Both the position numbers and the translations under genes were made by a program. Positions 24,854 through 34,630 of a DNA stretch of 64,000 nucleotides are shown here, one piece after another. The stretch covers positions 216,592-280,591 of the forward strand of contig NZ_KK211359.1 of assembly GCF_000621865.1 (NCBI RefSeq). Direction: 5' to 3'. The notes under the pieces are model-generated. The model was not told where the DNA came from. It saw only the letters and a program-made list of their open reading frames with translations, and searched no databases. Within the stretch, counting starts at the first letter, position 1. Each line of letters begins with the position of its first letter. The stretch comes from Pseudobutyrivibrio sp. MD2005 (GTDB taxonomy: Bacteria > Bacillota > Clostridia > Lachnospirales > Lachnospiraceae).

Positions 24854-26302
24854 ATGAATAAGATTTTATTTGCAGCAAGCGAATGTGTACCATTTGTAAA
24901 GACTGGCGGTTTGGCCGATGTTTGTGGTGCGTTACCAAAGGAGTTTTCTAAAGAATACTTTGATGTAAGAGTTGTTTTACCTTACTACACATTTATTCCA
25001 GAGCAGTATAAAAAAGATTTCAAATATCTTACAAGTTTCCAGATGAATATGGGACCACTTGTAGGACCTAAATATGTAGGTGTATTTCAGTATGAGTTAG
25101 ATGGAGTTACTTATTACTTCATTGATAATCACGAGTATTTTGATTGCTTTTATCCTTATTCTGAGGATAGATGGGATTTGGAGAAATTCATTTTCTTCGA
25201 CAAGGCAGTTCTTTCGATGCTTCCTTTAATTGGATTCCAGCCAAATCTTATTCACTGTCATGATTGGCAGGCAGGCTTTATCCCTGTATTTCTTAAGAAT
25301 GATTTCCAGGGAGATCAATTCTTCTGGGGAATGAAGTCGGTTATGACTATTCACAATCTTAAGTTCCAGGGTATGTGGGACATTAAGACTGTAGCAGGTA
25401 TTTCTGGTTTATCTATGAATCTTTTCACTCAGGATAAGCTTGAATACAAGAAGTGTGGCAATATGCTCAAGGGCGGACTTGTTTACGCAGATTACATCAC
25501 AACAGTATCTGCTAAGTATTGTGATGAAATCCAGATGCCATACTACGGCGAGGGATTGGATGGTCTTCTTAGATCTCGTCACTATGACATGCAGGGTATT
25601 GTTAACGGTATCGATAATAACGTATACAATCCAGCTACAGATGAGAAGATTTACAAGAACTTTGACATAAGTAATTTCCGTAAATATAAAAAGATAAATA
25701 AGACAAAGCTTCAGGCTGATTTAGGTCTTGAGGTAGATCCTAAGAAGTATATGATTGGTTTGATTTCACGTCTTACTGATCAAAAGGGGCTTGATCTTAT
25801 CAATTACTGTATCGAGGGAATCGTTGATGATTTCACACAGCTTGTTGTAATCGGTACAGGCGAGTCTAAATACGAGAATATGTTTAGACACTATGCATGG
25901 AAGTATCCTGAGAAGATTTCAGCGAACATTTGCTATGATGACAATTTGGCACACAAGCTTTATGCGGCAGCGGATGCATTCTTGATGCCATCTAGATTCG
26001 AGCCATGTGGTCTTACTCAGCTTATTTCATTCAGATATGGAACAGTACCTATCGTACGTGAGACTGGCGGTCTTTCTGATACTGTCGAGGCATTCAATGA
26101 ATATATGAAGACTGGTGATGGATTCTCATTTGCTAATTATAATGGAGATGAGCTTCTTAACACTGTCAACTATAGTAAATTTGTATTCTTCGATAAGAAG
26201 ACTCAGTGGAATAAGATGGTTGAAAGAGGCATGAGCAAAAACTACTCATGGGCTGTTCAAAAAGAAAAATATGAGAATATTTATAACTACTTGATTGGTT
26301 AA
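24854..26302 (+). CDS. glgA: Glycogen synthase (ADP-glucose, GT5)
   Basis: Extends alpha-1,4-glucan from ADP-glucose for glycogen storage. The 482-residue product has the N-terminal KTGGLADVCGALPK acceptor/ADP-glucose loop at residues 16-29, the HDWQAGFIPVF segment near 136, and the C-terminal LTDQKGLDLI and PSRFEPCGLTQL blocks with the catalytic Glu near 378. It stands apart from glgB/C/D, which are not in the window. SD GAGGGG lies about 12 bases before ATG 24854. A stem-loop follows. Confidence 0.97.
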   Translation: MNKILFAASECVPFVKTGGLADVCGALPKEFSKEYFDVRVVLPYYTFIPEQYKKDFKYLTSFQMNMGPLVGPKYVGVFQYELDGVTYYFIDNHEYFDCFYPYSEDRWDLEKFIFFDKAVLSMLPLIGFQPNLIHCHDWQAGFIPVFLKNDFQGDQFFWGMKSVMTIHNLKFQGMWDIKTVAGISGLSMNLFTQDKLEYKKCGNMLKGGLVYADYITTVSAKYCDEIQMPYYGEGLDGLLRSRHYDMQGIVNGIDNNVYNPATDEKIYKNFDISNFRKYKKINKTKLQADLGLEVDPKKYMIGLISRLTDQKGLDLINYCIEGIVDDFTQLVVIGTGESKYENMFRHYAWKYPEKISANICYDDNLAHKLYAAADAFLMPSRFEPCGLTQLISFRYGTVPIVRETGGLSDTVEAFNEYMKTGDGFSFANYNGDELLNTVNYSKFVFFDKKTQWNKMVERGMSKNYSWAVQKEKYENIYNYLIG

Positions 26303-26317
26303 TAAATAGTAATTTAC

Positions 26318-26347
26318 AAAAGAGAATAGTTTAACTATTCTCTTTTG
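26318..26347 (+). terminator. Terminator-like hairpin after glgA
   Basis: A 13-bp perfect stem (26318-26330 with 26334-26346) with a 3-base loop; the 3' arm ends in TTTT. The symmetric A/T ends could work in either direction, but no extra U-run follows. Confidence 0.7.
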
Positions 26348-26365
26348 AATGTAAGAGGTTAAAAT

Positions 26366-29128
26366 TTGGCAACAAAAAGGGCGAATAATTCTAAAAAAAA
26401 TTCAAATAGTAGATCAAAGAATAATTCGGCGAAAAAATCAACTAGCAAAAGAAGTACAAGAAAAAATACAGTAGAAGAAATCGAGTTCGACGATCCATTT
26501 TTCGAGGATTCCACAAGGGAGATTGTCCTTTGGGGTTCTATAATTATGTGTATTTTACTGTGTATCAGTAATTTTGGCTTAGGTGGAGTGGTAGGAAATG
26601 CTGTTTCTAACTTCCTTTTTGGAGTGTTTGGCATTATCCAGTTCGTTCTTCCATTTATGGTGGCTTTTTCAGCCTTCTTTATTATTTCTAATTATGGCAA
26701 TAAAGTGGCAGTGGCAAAGGTAATTGCAGGCTCAGTATTGCTTATTTTTATCACTGTTTTTGTAGAGCTCATTTTACATGGGCAGGATATTTTAGGGCCA
26801 ATTGCGGCATTTTTATCATCGAGAGAAACTCATACTGGCGGCGGTTTAATTGGTGGAGCAATCGTTTTTGGTATTTTTGATAGTTTTGGATTACTTGGAG
26901 CATACTTAATTGATATTATTGTCATGATTGTATGTGTTATCATCATCATAGAGCGTTTCGCTTTCGATAAAGTACAGCAGTCATCTAGATATCACGCTGA
27001 TAGAGCTGCTGCCAGACGACGTGCCAGACGTGAACGTCAGATGCTTGAAAGAGAAGCGAATCAAGTCAGATATAATAGTGGAAGACAAGCTATTCGCGAC
27101 AAGATTAACGAAGAGCGGGCCATGGAGCTTGAGCAGATGAATCAGACTGATGGCAATCGTCGTGATAGAAAATATACAGGTGTTACAAGCAACACAACAC
27201 TAGTTCCTGACTATAGTGATATCACATCCACTGAAGATGTTAACGAGATTAGGTTCAATCTTGCTACAGGTGAGCCTGATGTAGAAGTTACAAATACCAG
27301 CAGACATAGATTAAAATCTGGCAATAAAAAATCTAGAAGTCTTCATTCATTTGGAAAGGTTGAAGAGCCTTCTATGGAGATGCCACCTGTTGTTGAAGAA
27401 CCAGTGGTAAAAGCTCCGGTAGTAAGTGCTCCTATTGTTAATGCTCCTGTTAATGAGCCGGTGAACATGAAAATCAACTCACCAGTTATAAATACTCCAG
27501 CACCAGTTGTAGAGGAACCTACTCCTGTTGTAGAAGAAGTTAAGGAGCCTGTCAGAAATCGCAAGGCGTCTGCATCCTCACAGGAAGAGATTGAAAAATC
27601 ATCTGAATCTCTTAGAAAATCTATTGAGGAAGATAATAAAAAAGTTAAAAAAGCTTATAAGTATCCACCACTTACTTTACTTAAAGATGGCCCTAAAAAC
27701 GGTGGAGATTCAAAAGAATATTTACAGGAAATGGCTGGCAAATTGCAAAGAACACTTAGCAATTTTGGTGTTTCAGCCAATGTAACAGAGGTGACACTTG
27801 GTCCTTCTGTTACCAGATACGAGCTTGAAATTGCCGAAGGCACAAGAGTTTCAAAGGTTCTTAGCCTTACAGATGATATTAAGCTTAGTATGGCAGTTAC
27901 AGATGTTCGTATCGAAGCTCCAATCCCTGGCAAATCAGCTATCGGTATTGAGGTACCTAACAAAGTTAAATCCATGGTAGCTTTCAAGGATTTGGTTGCA
28001 TCTAAAGAATTCAAGACAGCTAAATCTAAAATATCATTCTGTGTTGGAAAGGATATTTCAGGTTCAGTTATTGTTGGAAATATTGAAAAGATGCCTCATT
28101 TGCTTATTGCAGGTGCTACAGGCTCTGGTAAATCAGTATGTATTAACACAATGATTATGAGTATTTTATATCATGCTTCGCCAGAAGAGGTTAAGCTTAT
28201 CATGGTAGACCCTAAGATGGTAGAGCTTTCTGTATATAATGGTATTCCTCATTTGTTATTACCGGTTATTACAGATGCGAAAAAGGCTGCAGGAGCTTTA
28301 CATTGGGCTGTTAAAGAGATGATGGACAGATATGAGCTATTTGCTCAGGCAGGTGTTCGTAATCTTGAAGGCTTCAATGAAAAAGCTAATAGTGAAGCAT
28401 TGCCAGAATCAATTCCAGAAGATAAACGAGTTAAGATGTCTCAGCTTGTTATCATTCTTGATGAGGTGGCTGATCTTATGATGGTTGCGGCAGCTGATGT
28501 TGAAGAGTCAATTGTTAGACTTGCTCAGCTTGCACGTGCAGCTGGAATTCACTTGATTATTGCAACTCAAAAGCCTACAGTTAATGTTATTACAGGTTTG
28601 ATTAAGGCTAATGTGCCTTCTCGAATTGCCTTTTCTGTTTCATCAGGTAATGATTCTCGAGTTATTCTTGATATGAATGGCGCAGAAGACTTACTTGGTA
28701 ACGGTGATATGTTATACGCTCCACAGAATCTATCAAAACCGATTCGTGTACAAGGAGCTTTTGTAAGTGACGAAGAAGTTAGTGCTGTTGTTGATTTCCT
28801 TAAGGACAACAACGATTCTGCAGAATATAATTCTGACATAGAAGAACAAATTCAAAACTCTGATAGCGGTTCTAATTCGGTATCGATTTCTGGAGAGCCT
28901 GACAACTCCAGGGATCAGCTATTTAACGAAGCGGGACGGCTTGTAATAGAAAACCAAAAAGGTTCAATTGGTTATCTCCAAAGGAACTTTAGAATCGGAT
29001 TTAACAGGGCGGCCAGAATCATGGATCAGCTTGCGGAAGCAGGTGTAGTAGGCCCTGAAATGGGCACTAAGCCTAGAGAAATTCGTATGTCTATTTCAGA
29101 GTTTGAGGAACTTATAAATGCACAGTAA
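26366..29128 (+). CDS. ftsK: FtsK/SpoIIIE-family DNA translocase
   Basis: A 920-residue septal motor that pumps chromosomal DNA during division or sporulation. A very basic Asn/Lys/Ser-rich start (1-30) is followed by four membrane helices (about 50-195), then a Pro/Val/Glu-rich linker (about 330-400, repeated APV/EEPVV motifs). The RecA-like motor (about 440-790) has Walker A GATGSGKSVC and Walker B VIILDEVADLM, and a C-terminal gamma winged helix (about 850-915) has GSIGYLQRNFRIGFNRAARIM. FtsK versus SpoIIIE cannot be told from sequence alone. The start is TTG 26366 with AGAGG upstream. Confidence 0.95.
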   Translation: MATKRANNSKKNSNSRSKNNSAKKSTSKRSTRKNTVEEIEFDDPFFEDSTREIVLWGSIIMCILLCISNFGLGGVVGNAVSNFLFGVFGIIQFVLPFMVAFSAFFIISNYGNKVAVAKVIAGSVLLIFITVFVELILHGQDILGPIAAFLSSRETHTGGGLIGGAIVFGIFDSFGLLGAYLIDIIVMIVCVIIIIERFAFDKVQQSSRYHADRAAARRRARRERQMLEREANQVRYNSGRQAIRDKINEERAMELEQMNQTDGNRRDRKYTGVTSNTTLVPDYSDITSTEDVNEIRFNLATGEPDVEVTNTSRHRLKSGNKKSRSLHSFGKVEEPSMEMPPVVEEPVVKAPVVSAPIVNAPVNEPVNMKINSPVINTPAPVVEEPTPVVEEVKEPVRNRKASASSQEEIEKSSESLRKSIEEDNKKVKKAYKYPPLTLLKDGPKNGGDSKEYLQEMAGKLQRTLSNFGVSANVTEVTLGPSVTRYELEIAEGTRVSKVLSLTDDIKLSMAVTDVRIEAPIPGKSAIGIEVPNKVKSMVAFKDLVASKEFKTAKSKISFCVGKDISGSVIVGNIEKMPHLLIAGATGSGKSVCINTMIMSILYHASPEEVKLIMVDPKMVELSVYNGIPHLLLPVITDAKKAAGALHWAVKEMMDRYELFAQAGVRNLEGFNEKANSEALPESIPEDKRVKMSQLVIILDEVADLMMVAAADVEESIVRLAQLARAAGIHLIIATQKPTVNVITGLIKANVPSRIAFSVSSGNDSRVILDMNGAEDLLGNGDMLYAPQNLSKPIRVQGAFVSDEEVSAVVDFLKDNNDSAEYNSDIEEQIQNSDSGSNSVSISGEPDNSRDQLFNEAGRLVIENQKGSIGYLQRNFRIGFNRAARIMDQLAEAGVVGPEMGTKPREIRMSISEFEELINAQ

Positions 29129-29143
29129 AAGGGAGTCGTTTAA

Positions 29144-30814
29144 ATGAAGACAGACATTCAAATTGCGCAGGAAGCAAAAATGATTAATATCAAGGAGGTG
29201 GCAGCTTCTTTAGATATTAAGGAGGATGATTTAGAGTTCTACGGAAAGTACAAAGCTAAATTATCTAATGAGTTATTAGCTAGCTTGGATTCTAAGCCAA
29301 ACGGTAAATTAGTACTTGTTACAGCTATTAACCCTACACCTGCTGGCGAAGGTAAAACAACTACTTCAGTTGGATTGGGACAAGCTATGGGAGTTCTTGG
29401 CAAGAAGGCTTGCCTTGCTCTTAGAGAGCCATCTTTAGGACCATGCTTTGGTATAAAGGGTGGAGCTGCAGGTGGTGGCTATGCTCAGGTTGTTCCTATG
29501 GAGGATTTAAATCTCCATTTCACAGGTGATTTTCACGCAATTACATCAGCAAACAACCTGCTTGCTGCAATGCTAGATAATCATATTCAGCAGGGTAATC
29601 AGCTTGGTATTGACCCTAGACAGGTAGTTTGGAAGAGATGTCTCGATATGAACGACAGAGCTCTTAGAAATATTGTAGTTGGTCTTGGTGCAAAGGCTGA
29701 CGGTATGGTAAGAGAGGATCACTTCGTAATCACAGTAGCATCTGAGATTATGGCAATCCTTTGCCTTGCTGATAATATGCACGATTTAAAGGAAAGATTA
29801 GGCCGAATCATTGTTGCTTACAATTTCGAAGGCAAGCCGGTTACTGCTAACGATTTACAGGCAACAGGTGCTATGGCTGCACTTCTTAAGGATGCATTAA
29901 AGCCAAATCTTATCCAGACACTTGAACATACACCAGCAATCGTTCACGGTGGCCCATTTGCTAATATTGCACATGGTTGCAATTCTGTTCGAGCAACAAA
30001 GGCTGCAATGAAGCTTGCTGACATTACAATCACTGAGGCAGGGTTCGGTGCTGATCTTGGTGCCGAGAAATTCTTTGATATCAAGTGTCGTATGGCAGGC
30101 CTTAAGCCTGATGCTGTTGTTTTGGTTGCTACAATCAGAGCACTTAAATACAACGGCGGCGTTCCAAAGGCTGAATTAACAAACGAGAATCTTGAAGCTT
30201 TAAAGAAGGGTATCGTAAACCTTGAAAAGCATATCGAGAATCTTCAGAAATACAAGGTACCAGTAGTAGTTACACTTAACTCATTTATTACTGATACTGA
30301 AGCTGAAACAAACTTCGTAAAGGAATTCTGCCAGTCTCGCGGATGCGAGTTCGCCCTTTCTGAGGTTTGGGAAAAAGGCGGCGAAGGCGGAGTTGAGCTT
30401 GCAAAGAAAGTGCTTGATGTACTTGAAAATAAAGAGAGCAACTTTGAGCCTTTATATCCTTCAAATCTTTCTATCAAAGAGAAGATTTATAAGGTTGCTA
30501 CAGAAATATACGGCGCAGCCGATGTTTCTTACTCACCAGCAGCTGAGCGTGAGTTAAAGAAGATTGCAGATCTTGGAATGAATGATTTCCCAGTTTGCAT
30601 GGCAAAGACACAGTATTCTTTATCAGACGATGCTTCTTTACTTGGTCGCCCAGAAGGCTTTACTCTAAACGTAAGAGAAGTATATGCTTCTGCTGGAGCT
30701 GGATTTATCGTAGCGGTTACAGGCAGCATTATGACTATGCCTGGACTTCCTAAGACACCAGCTGCTAATAATATAGACGTTACTGATGATGGAGTTATTA
30801 CAGGACTTTTCTAA
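29144..30814 (+). CDS. fhs: Formate--tetrahydrofolate ligase
   Basis: Makes 10-formyl-THF from formate, ATP and THF; feeds purine and formyl-Met synthesis and the Wood-Ljungdahl methyl branch where present. The 556-residue product is full length. It shows P-loop [14 protein letters not shown] near residue 66, the [23 protein letters not shown] substrate segment (start near residue 92), and FTGDFHAI near 125. It starts 15 bases after ftsK and ends 3 bases before the next gene. No acetogenesis cluster lies in the window, so a biosynthetic one-carbon role is the simpler reading. Confidence 0.98.
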   Translation: MKTDIQIAQEAKMINIKEVAASLDIKEDDLEFYGKYKAKLSNELLASLDSKPNGKLVLVTAINPTPAGEGKTTTSVGLGQAMGVLGKKACLALREPSLGPCFGIKGGAAGGGYAQVVPMEDLNLHFTGDFHAITSANNLLAAMLDNHIQQGNQLGIDPRQVVWKRCLDMNDRALRNIVVGLGAKADGMVREDHFVITVASEIMAILCLADNMHDLKERLGRIIVAYNFEGKPVTANDLQATGAMAALLKDALKPNLIQTLEHTPAIVHGGPFANIAHGCNSVRATKAAMKLADITITEAGFGADLGAEKFFDIKCRMAGLKPDAVVLVATIRALKYNGGVPKAELTNENLEALKKGIVNLEKHIENLQKYKVPVVVTLNSFITDTEAETNFVKEFCQSRGCEFALSEVWEKGGEGGVELAKKVLDVLENKESNFEPLYPSNLSIKEKIYKVATEIYGAADVSYSPAAERELKKIADLGMNDFPVCMAKTQYSLSDDASLLGRPEGFTLNVREVYASAGAGFIVAVTGSIMTMPGLPKTPAANNIDVTDDGVITGLF

Positions 30815-30817
30815 ATC

Positions 30818-31984
30818 ATGATTTGTAAAAAATGTGGTGAAGAAATTGAAAATGGATTGATGTACTGCCCGAAATGTGGGGAGTCTATTCAGCTTGTTCC
30901 CGATTACGACGAGCTTGAAGAAGAGCTTCTTTCAAAGGTGGTTGAGGATAAGGATAAGTCTAAAGATGATAAATTTGCAACTGGAGTTTATCACGAGACA
31001 TCCTCATCCACGGCTACTTCAAAATCTTCGGAAGTACCATCTAAGCCGGCTGTTAAAGAGCCTTTAGTCTTCACAAAGAAGATAAAGACTATTATTTTTG
31101 TATCAGTCATTGGCATTGCGATTCTTGGCTGTCTTATGATTATCCCTTATATGGGAACTCATACTTACGACAAGATTATGAACAATGCTGTAGATGCTGA
31201 AAACCAGTCTCAATACGCTAAGGCTCTTGGCTTGTACGAAGAAGCTTACGCACTTGATAGCACGTCCTTTGAAGCAATTTATGGTTTAGGCAGAATGTAT
31301 TATCGTGTCAAAGACTATGAAAATGCTATCAAAATGTTAGATGAAGCCCTTAAGACTGATCCTACGAACAAAAAGATATACACTTATCTTATCAGCTCCT
31401 ATGATGCCATCGGGGATATGGACAGTATTTATGCTTTAGTTGAAGATGCTCCAAACGAGGAAATTCAGGAGCTTATCAGCGCATATATTATGCTTCCGCC
31501 TACCTTTAGTGTGGAGCCAGGCAACTATGATTCTGATGTAAATGTTCAGCTTACATGTACCGGCGACTATCAAATTTTCTACACTACAAATGGCAAGAGC
31601 CCGATTACTTCAGGCAAGCTATATTCTAAGCCGATTGCTTTAAAAGAGGGCAGCACCACAATAAAGGCTGTAACACAAAATAGCTCAGGCGAGTATTCTA
31701 GCATCGTCATAGGAGAATACAACATCACTTATCCTGAGCTTACTATGCCCGTGGTTTCGCCTACAGACGGCATATATACCGAACCTGTCATGATTAGCAT
31801 TGATGTACCTGATGGCTGTCAGGCTTATTACACATGGGATGGTACTGATCCATCTAAAAACGGAATTCTATACACTGAGCCATTTCAGATTCTATCTGGC
31901 TCAAGCGTATTATCCGTTGTCATCATAGACGAAAACGGAAATGTTAGTCCAATGTATCGAGGAGATTATATTTACCAAAACTAA
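30818..31984 (+). CDS. Zinc-ribbon, TPR and chitobiase-C-terminal-like domain membrane protein
   Basis: A 388-residue protein. An N-terminal zinc ribbon (CKKCGEEIENGLMYCPKCGE, residues 3-22) is followed by an acidic/Ser-rich linker, one membrane helix (about 89-110), TPR-like repeats (about 125-190, AKALGLYEEAYALDSTSFEA) and two beta-sandwich repeats (about 225-300 and 308-385). The sandwiches resemble the CHB_HEX_C_1 domain (FYTTNGKSPITSGKLY and YYTWDGTDPSKNGILY). The repeats are probably outside and the zinc ribbon inside. The function is unknown. It directly follows fhs and is the last gene before a non-coding region. Confidence 0.75.
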   Translation: MICKKCGEEIENGLMYCPKCGESIQLVPDYDELEEELLSKVVEDKDKSKDDKFATGVYHETSSSTATSKSSEVPSKPAVKEPLVFTKKIKTIIFVSVIGIAILGCLMIIPYMGTHTYDKIMNNAVDAENQSQYAKALGLYEEAYALDSTSFEAIYGLGRMYYRVKDYENAIKMLDEALKTDPTNKKIYTYLISSYDAIGDMDSIYALVEDAPNEEIQELISAYIMLPPTFSVEPGNYDSDVNVQLTCTGDYQIFYTTNGKSPITSGKLYSKPIALKEGSTTIKAVTQNSSGEYSSIVIGEYNITYPELTMPVVSPTDGIYTEPVMISIDVPDGCQAYYTWDGTDPSKNGILYTEPFQILSGSSVLSVVIIDENGNVSPMYRGDYIYQN

Positions 31985-32090
31985 ATTTCATAGTTTTTTC
32001 ACATTTAAGTCTTTATTTAAACATAAATTAGCTGTATGATAATATCATCTCATTAAGAGATACATTTTTCATAACATTATTCTCCCTTTG

Positions 32091-32125
32091 AAAGACACGT
32101 CACCGCAGGCGTGTCTTTTATTTTG
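32091..32125 (+). terminator. Intrinsic terminator upstream of element B
   Basis: AAAGACACG (32091-32099) pairs with CGTGTCTTT (32110-32118), 10-base loop, then TATTTTG. It is 107 bases after the zinc-ribbon gene stop. The A/T-rich stretch 31985-32090 before it shows nothing else that I can call. Confidence 0.85.
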
Positions 32126-32150
32126 CCCAAAACTTAGAAACTGTTCCATG

Positions 32151-32761
32151 TTACCATTCACAGTTACTACAAAGGTGGAAGCTCCTCACCCATGTAGGTC
32201 GCTGCCTTGCGCACACAGCGTGATTTTGCGAATATTACTGTTTTTTCTTATGGGCCAAATTTATGCATCACACATGTGTCTTGTTGCGGAATGAACCATT
32301 TTGAAAAATGTTTTTTAGGTGGCGGACACTTAAGTTCTTTATGTACTTCTCAGACTGAGGGGACTTGGTTTCATATTCCGCTTGCTAAGTAACATGACAA
32401 AGCAGGTTTTGCATATCTAGGTACCGCGGCACATTCAACATCGTGTTTTAAGTGACCGCTTGCGCTGCCGTCCATGGCAGCGCATACCTATATATTGCAA
32501 AACCTGCTTTTATGTTACTAAGCGCGCTCCAAAATCAACCAAGTCCCCTTCAGTCTAAGAAGTACAATTTATACTATGCTGTGTGTCCGCCAACAAAAAA
32601 CTTTTTTCAAAATTGTACAGGCCTGCAAAAGACACATGTAAATAAAAGATGCAGAAATGGCCCATTAGAAAAAACGTAATATTCTTGCAATGCGCTGTGT
32701 ACGCAAGGCAGCGGCCTACATGGGTGAGGAGCTTCAAGATAAGTCTTACTGTGAATGGTAA
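32151..32761 (-). repeat. Large fold-back element B (reverse-oriented copy of A)
   Basis: A 611-bp imperfect palindrome without a credible ORF. Outer arms 32151-32164 and 32748-32761 pair perfectly over 14 bp, and the arms 32180-32236 and 32678-32735 pair with few mismatches. The core, about 32221-32692, read on the minus strand, matches element A at 6782-7247. The shared features are the same arm-specific sequences, the 15-bp AAAGCAGGTTTTGCA stem, and a central junction. The central hairpin is a 9-bp stem (32461-32469/32476-32484) whose loop on the minus strand is ATGGAC, against ACGGAC in A. The second central hairpin is 32426-32432/32452-32459 extended inward. The flanking stems share little sequence with those of A but are self-complementary. 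Confidence 0.75.
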
Positions 32762-32782
32762 ACTATTCCTTTGTTAATCTTA

Positions 32783-32811
32783 TTGTTTTAATGGCATAAA
32801 TGGTCTAAAAT
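32783..32811 (+). promoter_or_regulatory. Putative promoter of rlmH
   Basis: -35 TTGTTT (32783-32788), 17-bp spacer, -10 TAAAAT (32806-32811). The expected start, near 32818, would place the ATG at the very 5' end of the mRNA. Confidence 0.5.
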
Positions 32812-32818
32812 AGATGTC

Positions 32819-33298
32819 ATGAATGTTAAGATTCTGTGCGTAGGCAAAATTAAGGAAAAGTTTTATAAAGACGCAATATCGGAGTATTCAAAAAGGTTAT
32901 CAAAGTACTGTTCTTTGGATATTGTTGAGGTGCCAGATGAAAAGACATCTGAGAATGCTTCTGATAACGAGATTAACATCGTCAAGGATAAAGAGGGAGA
33001 ACGAATTTTAAAGCATCTCAAAGACAGAGATTACGTTGTTTCTTTGGCTATTGAAGGTGCTCAAAAAGATTCTGTTAGTTTCTCTAAACATATTGAAAAT
33101 CTTGGTATTTCTGGGAAGAGCAGTATTGTCTTTATTATCGGAGGATCTCTGGGATTATCCAATGAAGTGTTAAAACGAAGCGATGAATTGCTTTCTTTTT
33201 CTAAGATGACTTTTCCACATCAATTAATGCGTGTTGTGTTGCTAGAACAGATTTACAGAGCAATGCGTATCATGAATAATGAGCCTTACCACAAATAA
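32819..33298 (+). CDS. rlmH: 23S rRNA pseudouridine-1915 N3-methyltransferase
   Basis: SPOUT-family enzyme that methylates pseudouridine 1915 in helix 69 of 23S rRNA on 70S ribosomes, using SAM. The 159-residue product has normal length. The SAM-binding knot shows FIIGGSLGLSNEVL near 103-116 and the C-terminal FPHQLMRVVLLEQIYRAMRI ends in the invariant PYHK. No clear SD is seen before ATG 32819. The predicted promoter would give an almost leaderless mRNA. It starts a new transcription unit after element B. Confidence 0.97.
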   Translation: MNVKILCVGKIKEKFYKDAISEYSKRLSKYCSLDIVEVPDEKTSENASDNEINIVKDKEGERILKHLKDRDYVVSLAIEGAQKDSVSFSKHIENLGISGKSSIVFIIGGSLGLSNEVLKRSDELLSFSKMTFPHQLMRVVLLEQIYRAMRIMNNEPYHK

Positions 33299-33324
33299 AG
33301 TTTTATATAAGGGGTTTTGTTACT

Positions 33325-34629
33325 ATGAGAATGTACGATTTAATTGAAAAAAAGAAATTAGGTGAAGAGCTCACCACAGAGGAGATTTACCATATCGTAA
33401 ATGGTTATACTCGTGATGAGATTCCAGATTATCAGATTTCTGCGCTTTTAATGGCTATATATTTCAAGGGAATGAACGTTAGAGAGCGTTACGACCTTAC
33501 TATGGCTATGCGTGATTCTGGTGATATTCTTGATCTTTCTTCAATAGATGGAGTTAAAATTGATAAGCATTCTACTGGTGGTGTAGGAGATAAAGTTACT
33601 CTAGTGCTCGGGCCAATTATTGCATCTATTGGTGTGCCTGTAGCAAAGATGAGTGGAAGAGGCTTAGGTCATACAGGTGGAACAATTGATAAGCTTGAAG
33701 CATTTCCAGGCTTTAATGGAGCGCTTTCTGAAAAGGCTTTCATCAAGCAGGTTAATGCAATTAAGATTGCCGTTACAGGTCAGTCAAAGAATCTTGCTCC
33801 AGCAGATAAAAAGCTTTATGCTCTTAGAGACGTTACAGCTACAGTAGATGAGATTTCTCTTATTACGGGTTCTATTATGTCTAAGAAGCTTGCTGCAGGA
33901 ACTGACGCAATCGTTCTCGATGTTACAGTTGGTGACGGAGCGTTCATGAAAACAAAAGAAGATGCTCTTAACCTTGCTAAATCAATGGTTGATATTGGTA
34001 AGCGTGCAGACAAAAAGATTGCTGCTTATCTTACAAATATGGATGAACCTTTAGGTTATGCTGTAGGTAATAATCTTGAGGTTATTGAAGCGATCAACGC
34101 TTTAAATGGCAATGGTCCTAAGGATTTAATGGAAGTTGTTTATGCCCTTGGCTCACAGATGATTGTTTTTTCTGGCATCGAGACAGATAAAGCAAAAGCT
34201 AGAAAGCTTATGGAAGAAGCTGTTGCAAGTGGCAAGGCTTTTGAAAAGTTTGTTCAGTTTATCGAGATGCAGGGCGGCGATGCTTCTTACGCAAAAGATA
34301 TCAGCAAATTTGAGCCAGCTAAGTATGTCATTCCAGTAGAAGCTTGCTGCGATGGATACGTTCACGCTATGAAGGCAGAGGCGTTTGGTCTTGCTTCTAT
34401 GTCGCTTGGCGGCGGTAGAGAGACATTTGATGATGAAATCGATATGTCTGTCGGTATTGTTCTTGCAAAGAAAGTTGGCGACCAAGTAAAGAAGGGCGAA
34501 GCTCTTTGCTATGTTCATGCAAATGATGAGACTAAGGCTAAAAAGGCTATCGAAATGATAAACGAAGCTACAATCATCAAGGCAGAAAAATGTGATGAAA
34601 ATAAACTAATCATAGATGTTGTAGAATAA
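33325..34629 (+). CDS. pdp: Pyrimidine-nucleoside phosphorylase
   Basis: Reversible phosphorolysis of thymidine, uridine or deoxyuridine to the base and (deoxy)ribose-1-phosphate, for nucleoside salvage. The 434-residue product shows helical domain 1, the phosphate-binding signature (KHSTGGVGDKVTLVL near 81-95), the SGRGLGHTGGTIDKLE block, and a C-terminal barrel-sandwich domain from about 345. Length and motifs fit Pdp of Gram-positives. DeoA (thymidine-specific) cannot be excluded. The downstream phoH-type ATG is two bases after its stop. Confidence 0.92.
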   Translation: MRMYDLIEKKKLGEELTTEEIYHIVNGYTRDEIPDYQISALLMAIYFKGMNVRERYDLTMAMRDSGDILDLSSIDGVKIDKHSTGGVGDKVTLVLGPIIASIGVPVAKMSGRGLGHTGGTIDKLEAFPGFNGALSEKAFIKQVNAIKIAVTGQSKNLAPADKKLYALRDVTATVDEISLITGSIMSKKLAAGTDAIVLDVTVGDGAFMKTKEDALNLAKSMVDIGKRADKKIAAYLTNMDEPLGYAVGNNLEVIEAINALNGNGPKDLMEVVYALGSQMIVFSGIETDKAKARKLMEEAVASGKAFEKFVQFIEMQGGDASYAKDISKFEPAKYVIPVEACCDGYVHAMKAEAFGLASMSLGGGRETFDDEIDMSVGIVLAKKVGDQVKKGEALCYVHANDETKAKKAIEMINEATIIKAEKCDENKLIIDVVE

Positions 34630-34630
34630 T

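Noticed and set aside
27380-27550. Repeated Val/Pro/Glu codons in ftsK as a possible tandem repeat element
   Set aside because: A low-complexity linker typical of FtsK proteins; the repeats are irregular at the DNA level.
31985-32125. Small RNA gene between the zinc-ribbon gene and element B
   Set aside because: A TGTATGATAATAT box and a good terminator could bound a short RNA, but no -35 is convincing and the terminator can simply serve the upstream operon.
32088-32737. Short open frames on both strands inside element B
   Set aside because: They cross the paired arms, have no SD, and have no counterparts at the matching positions in element A.
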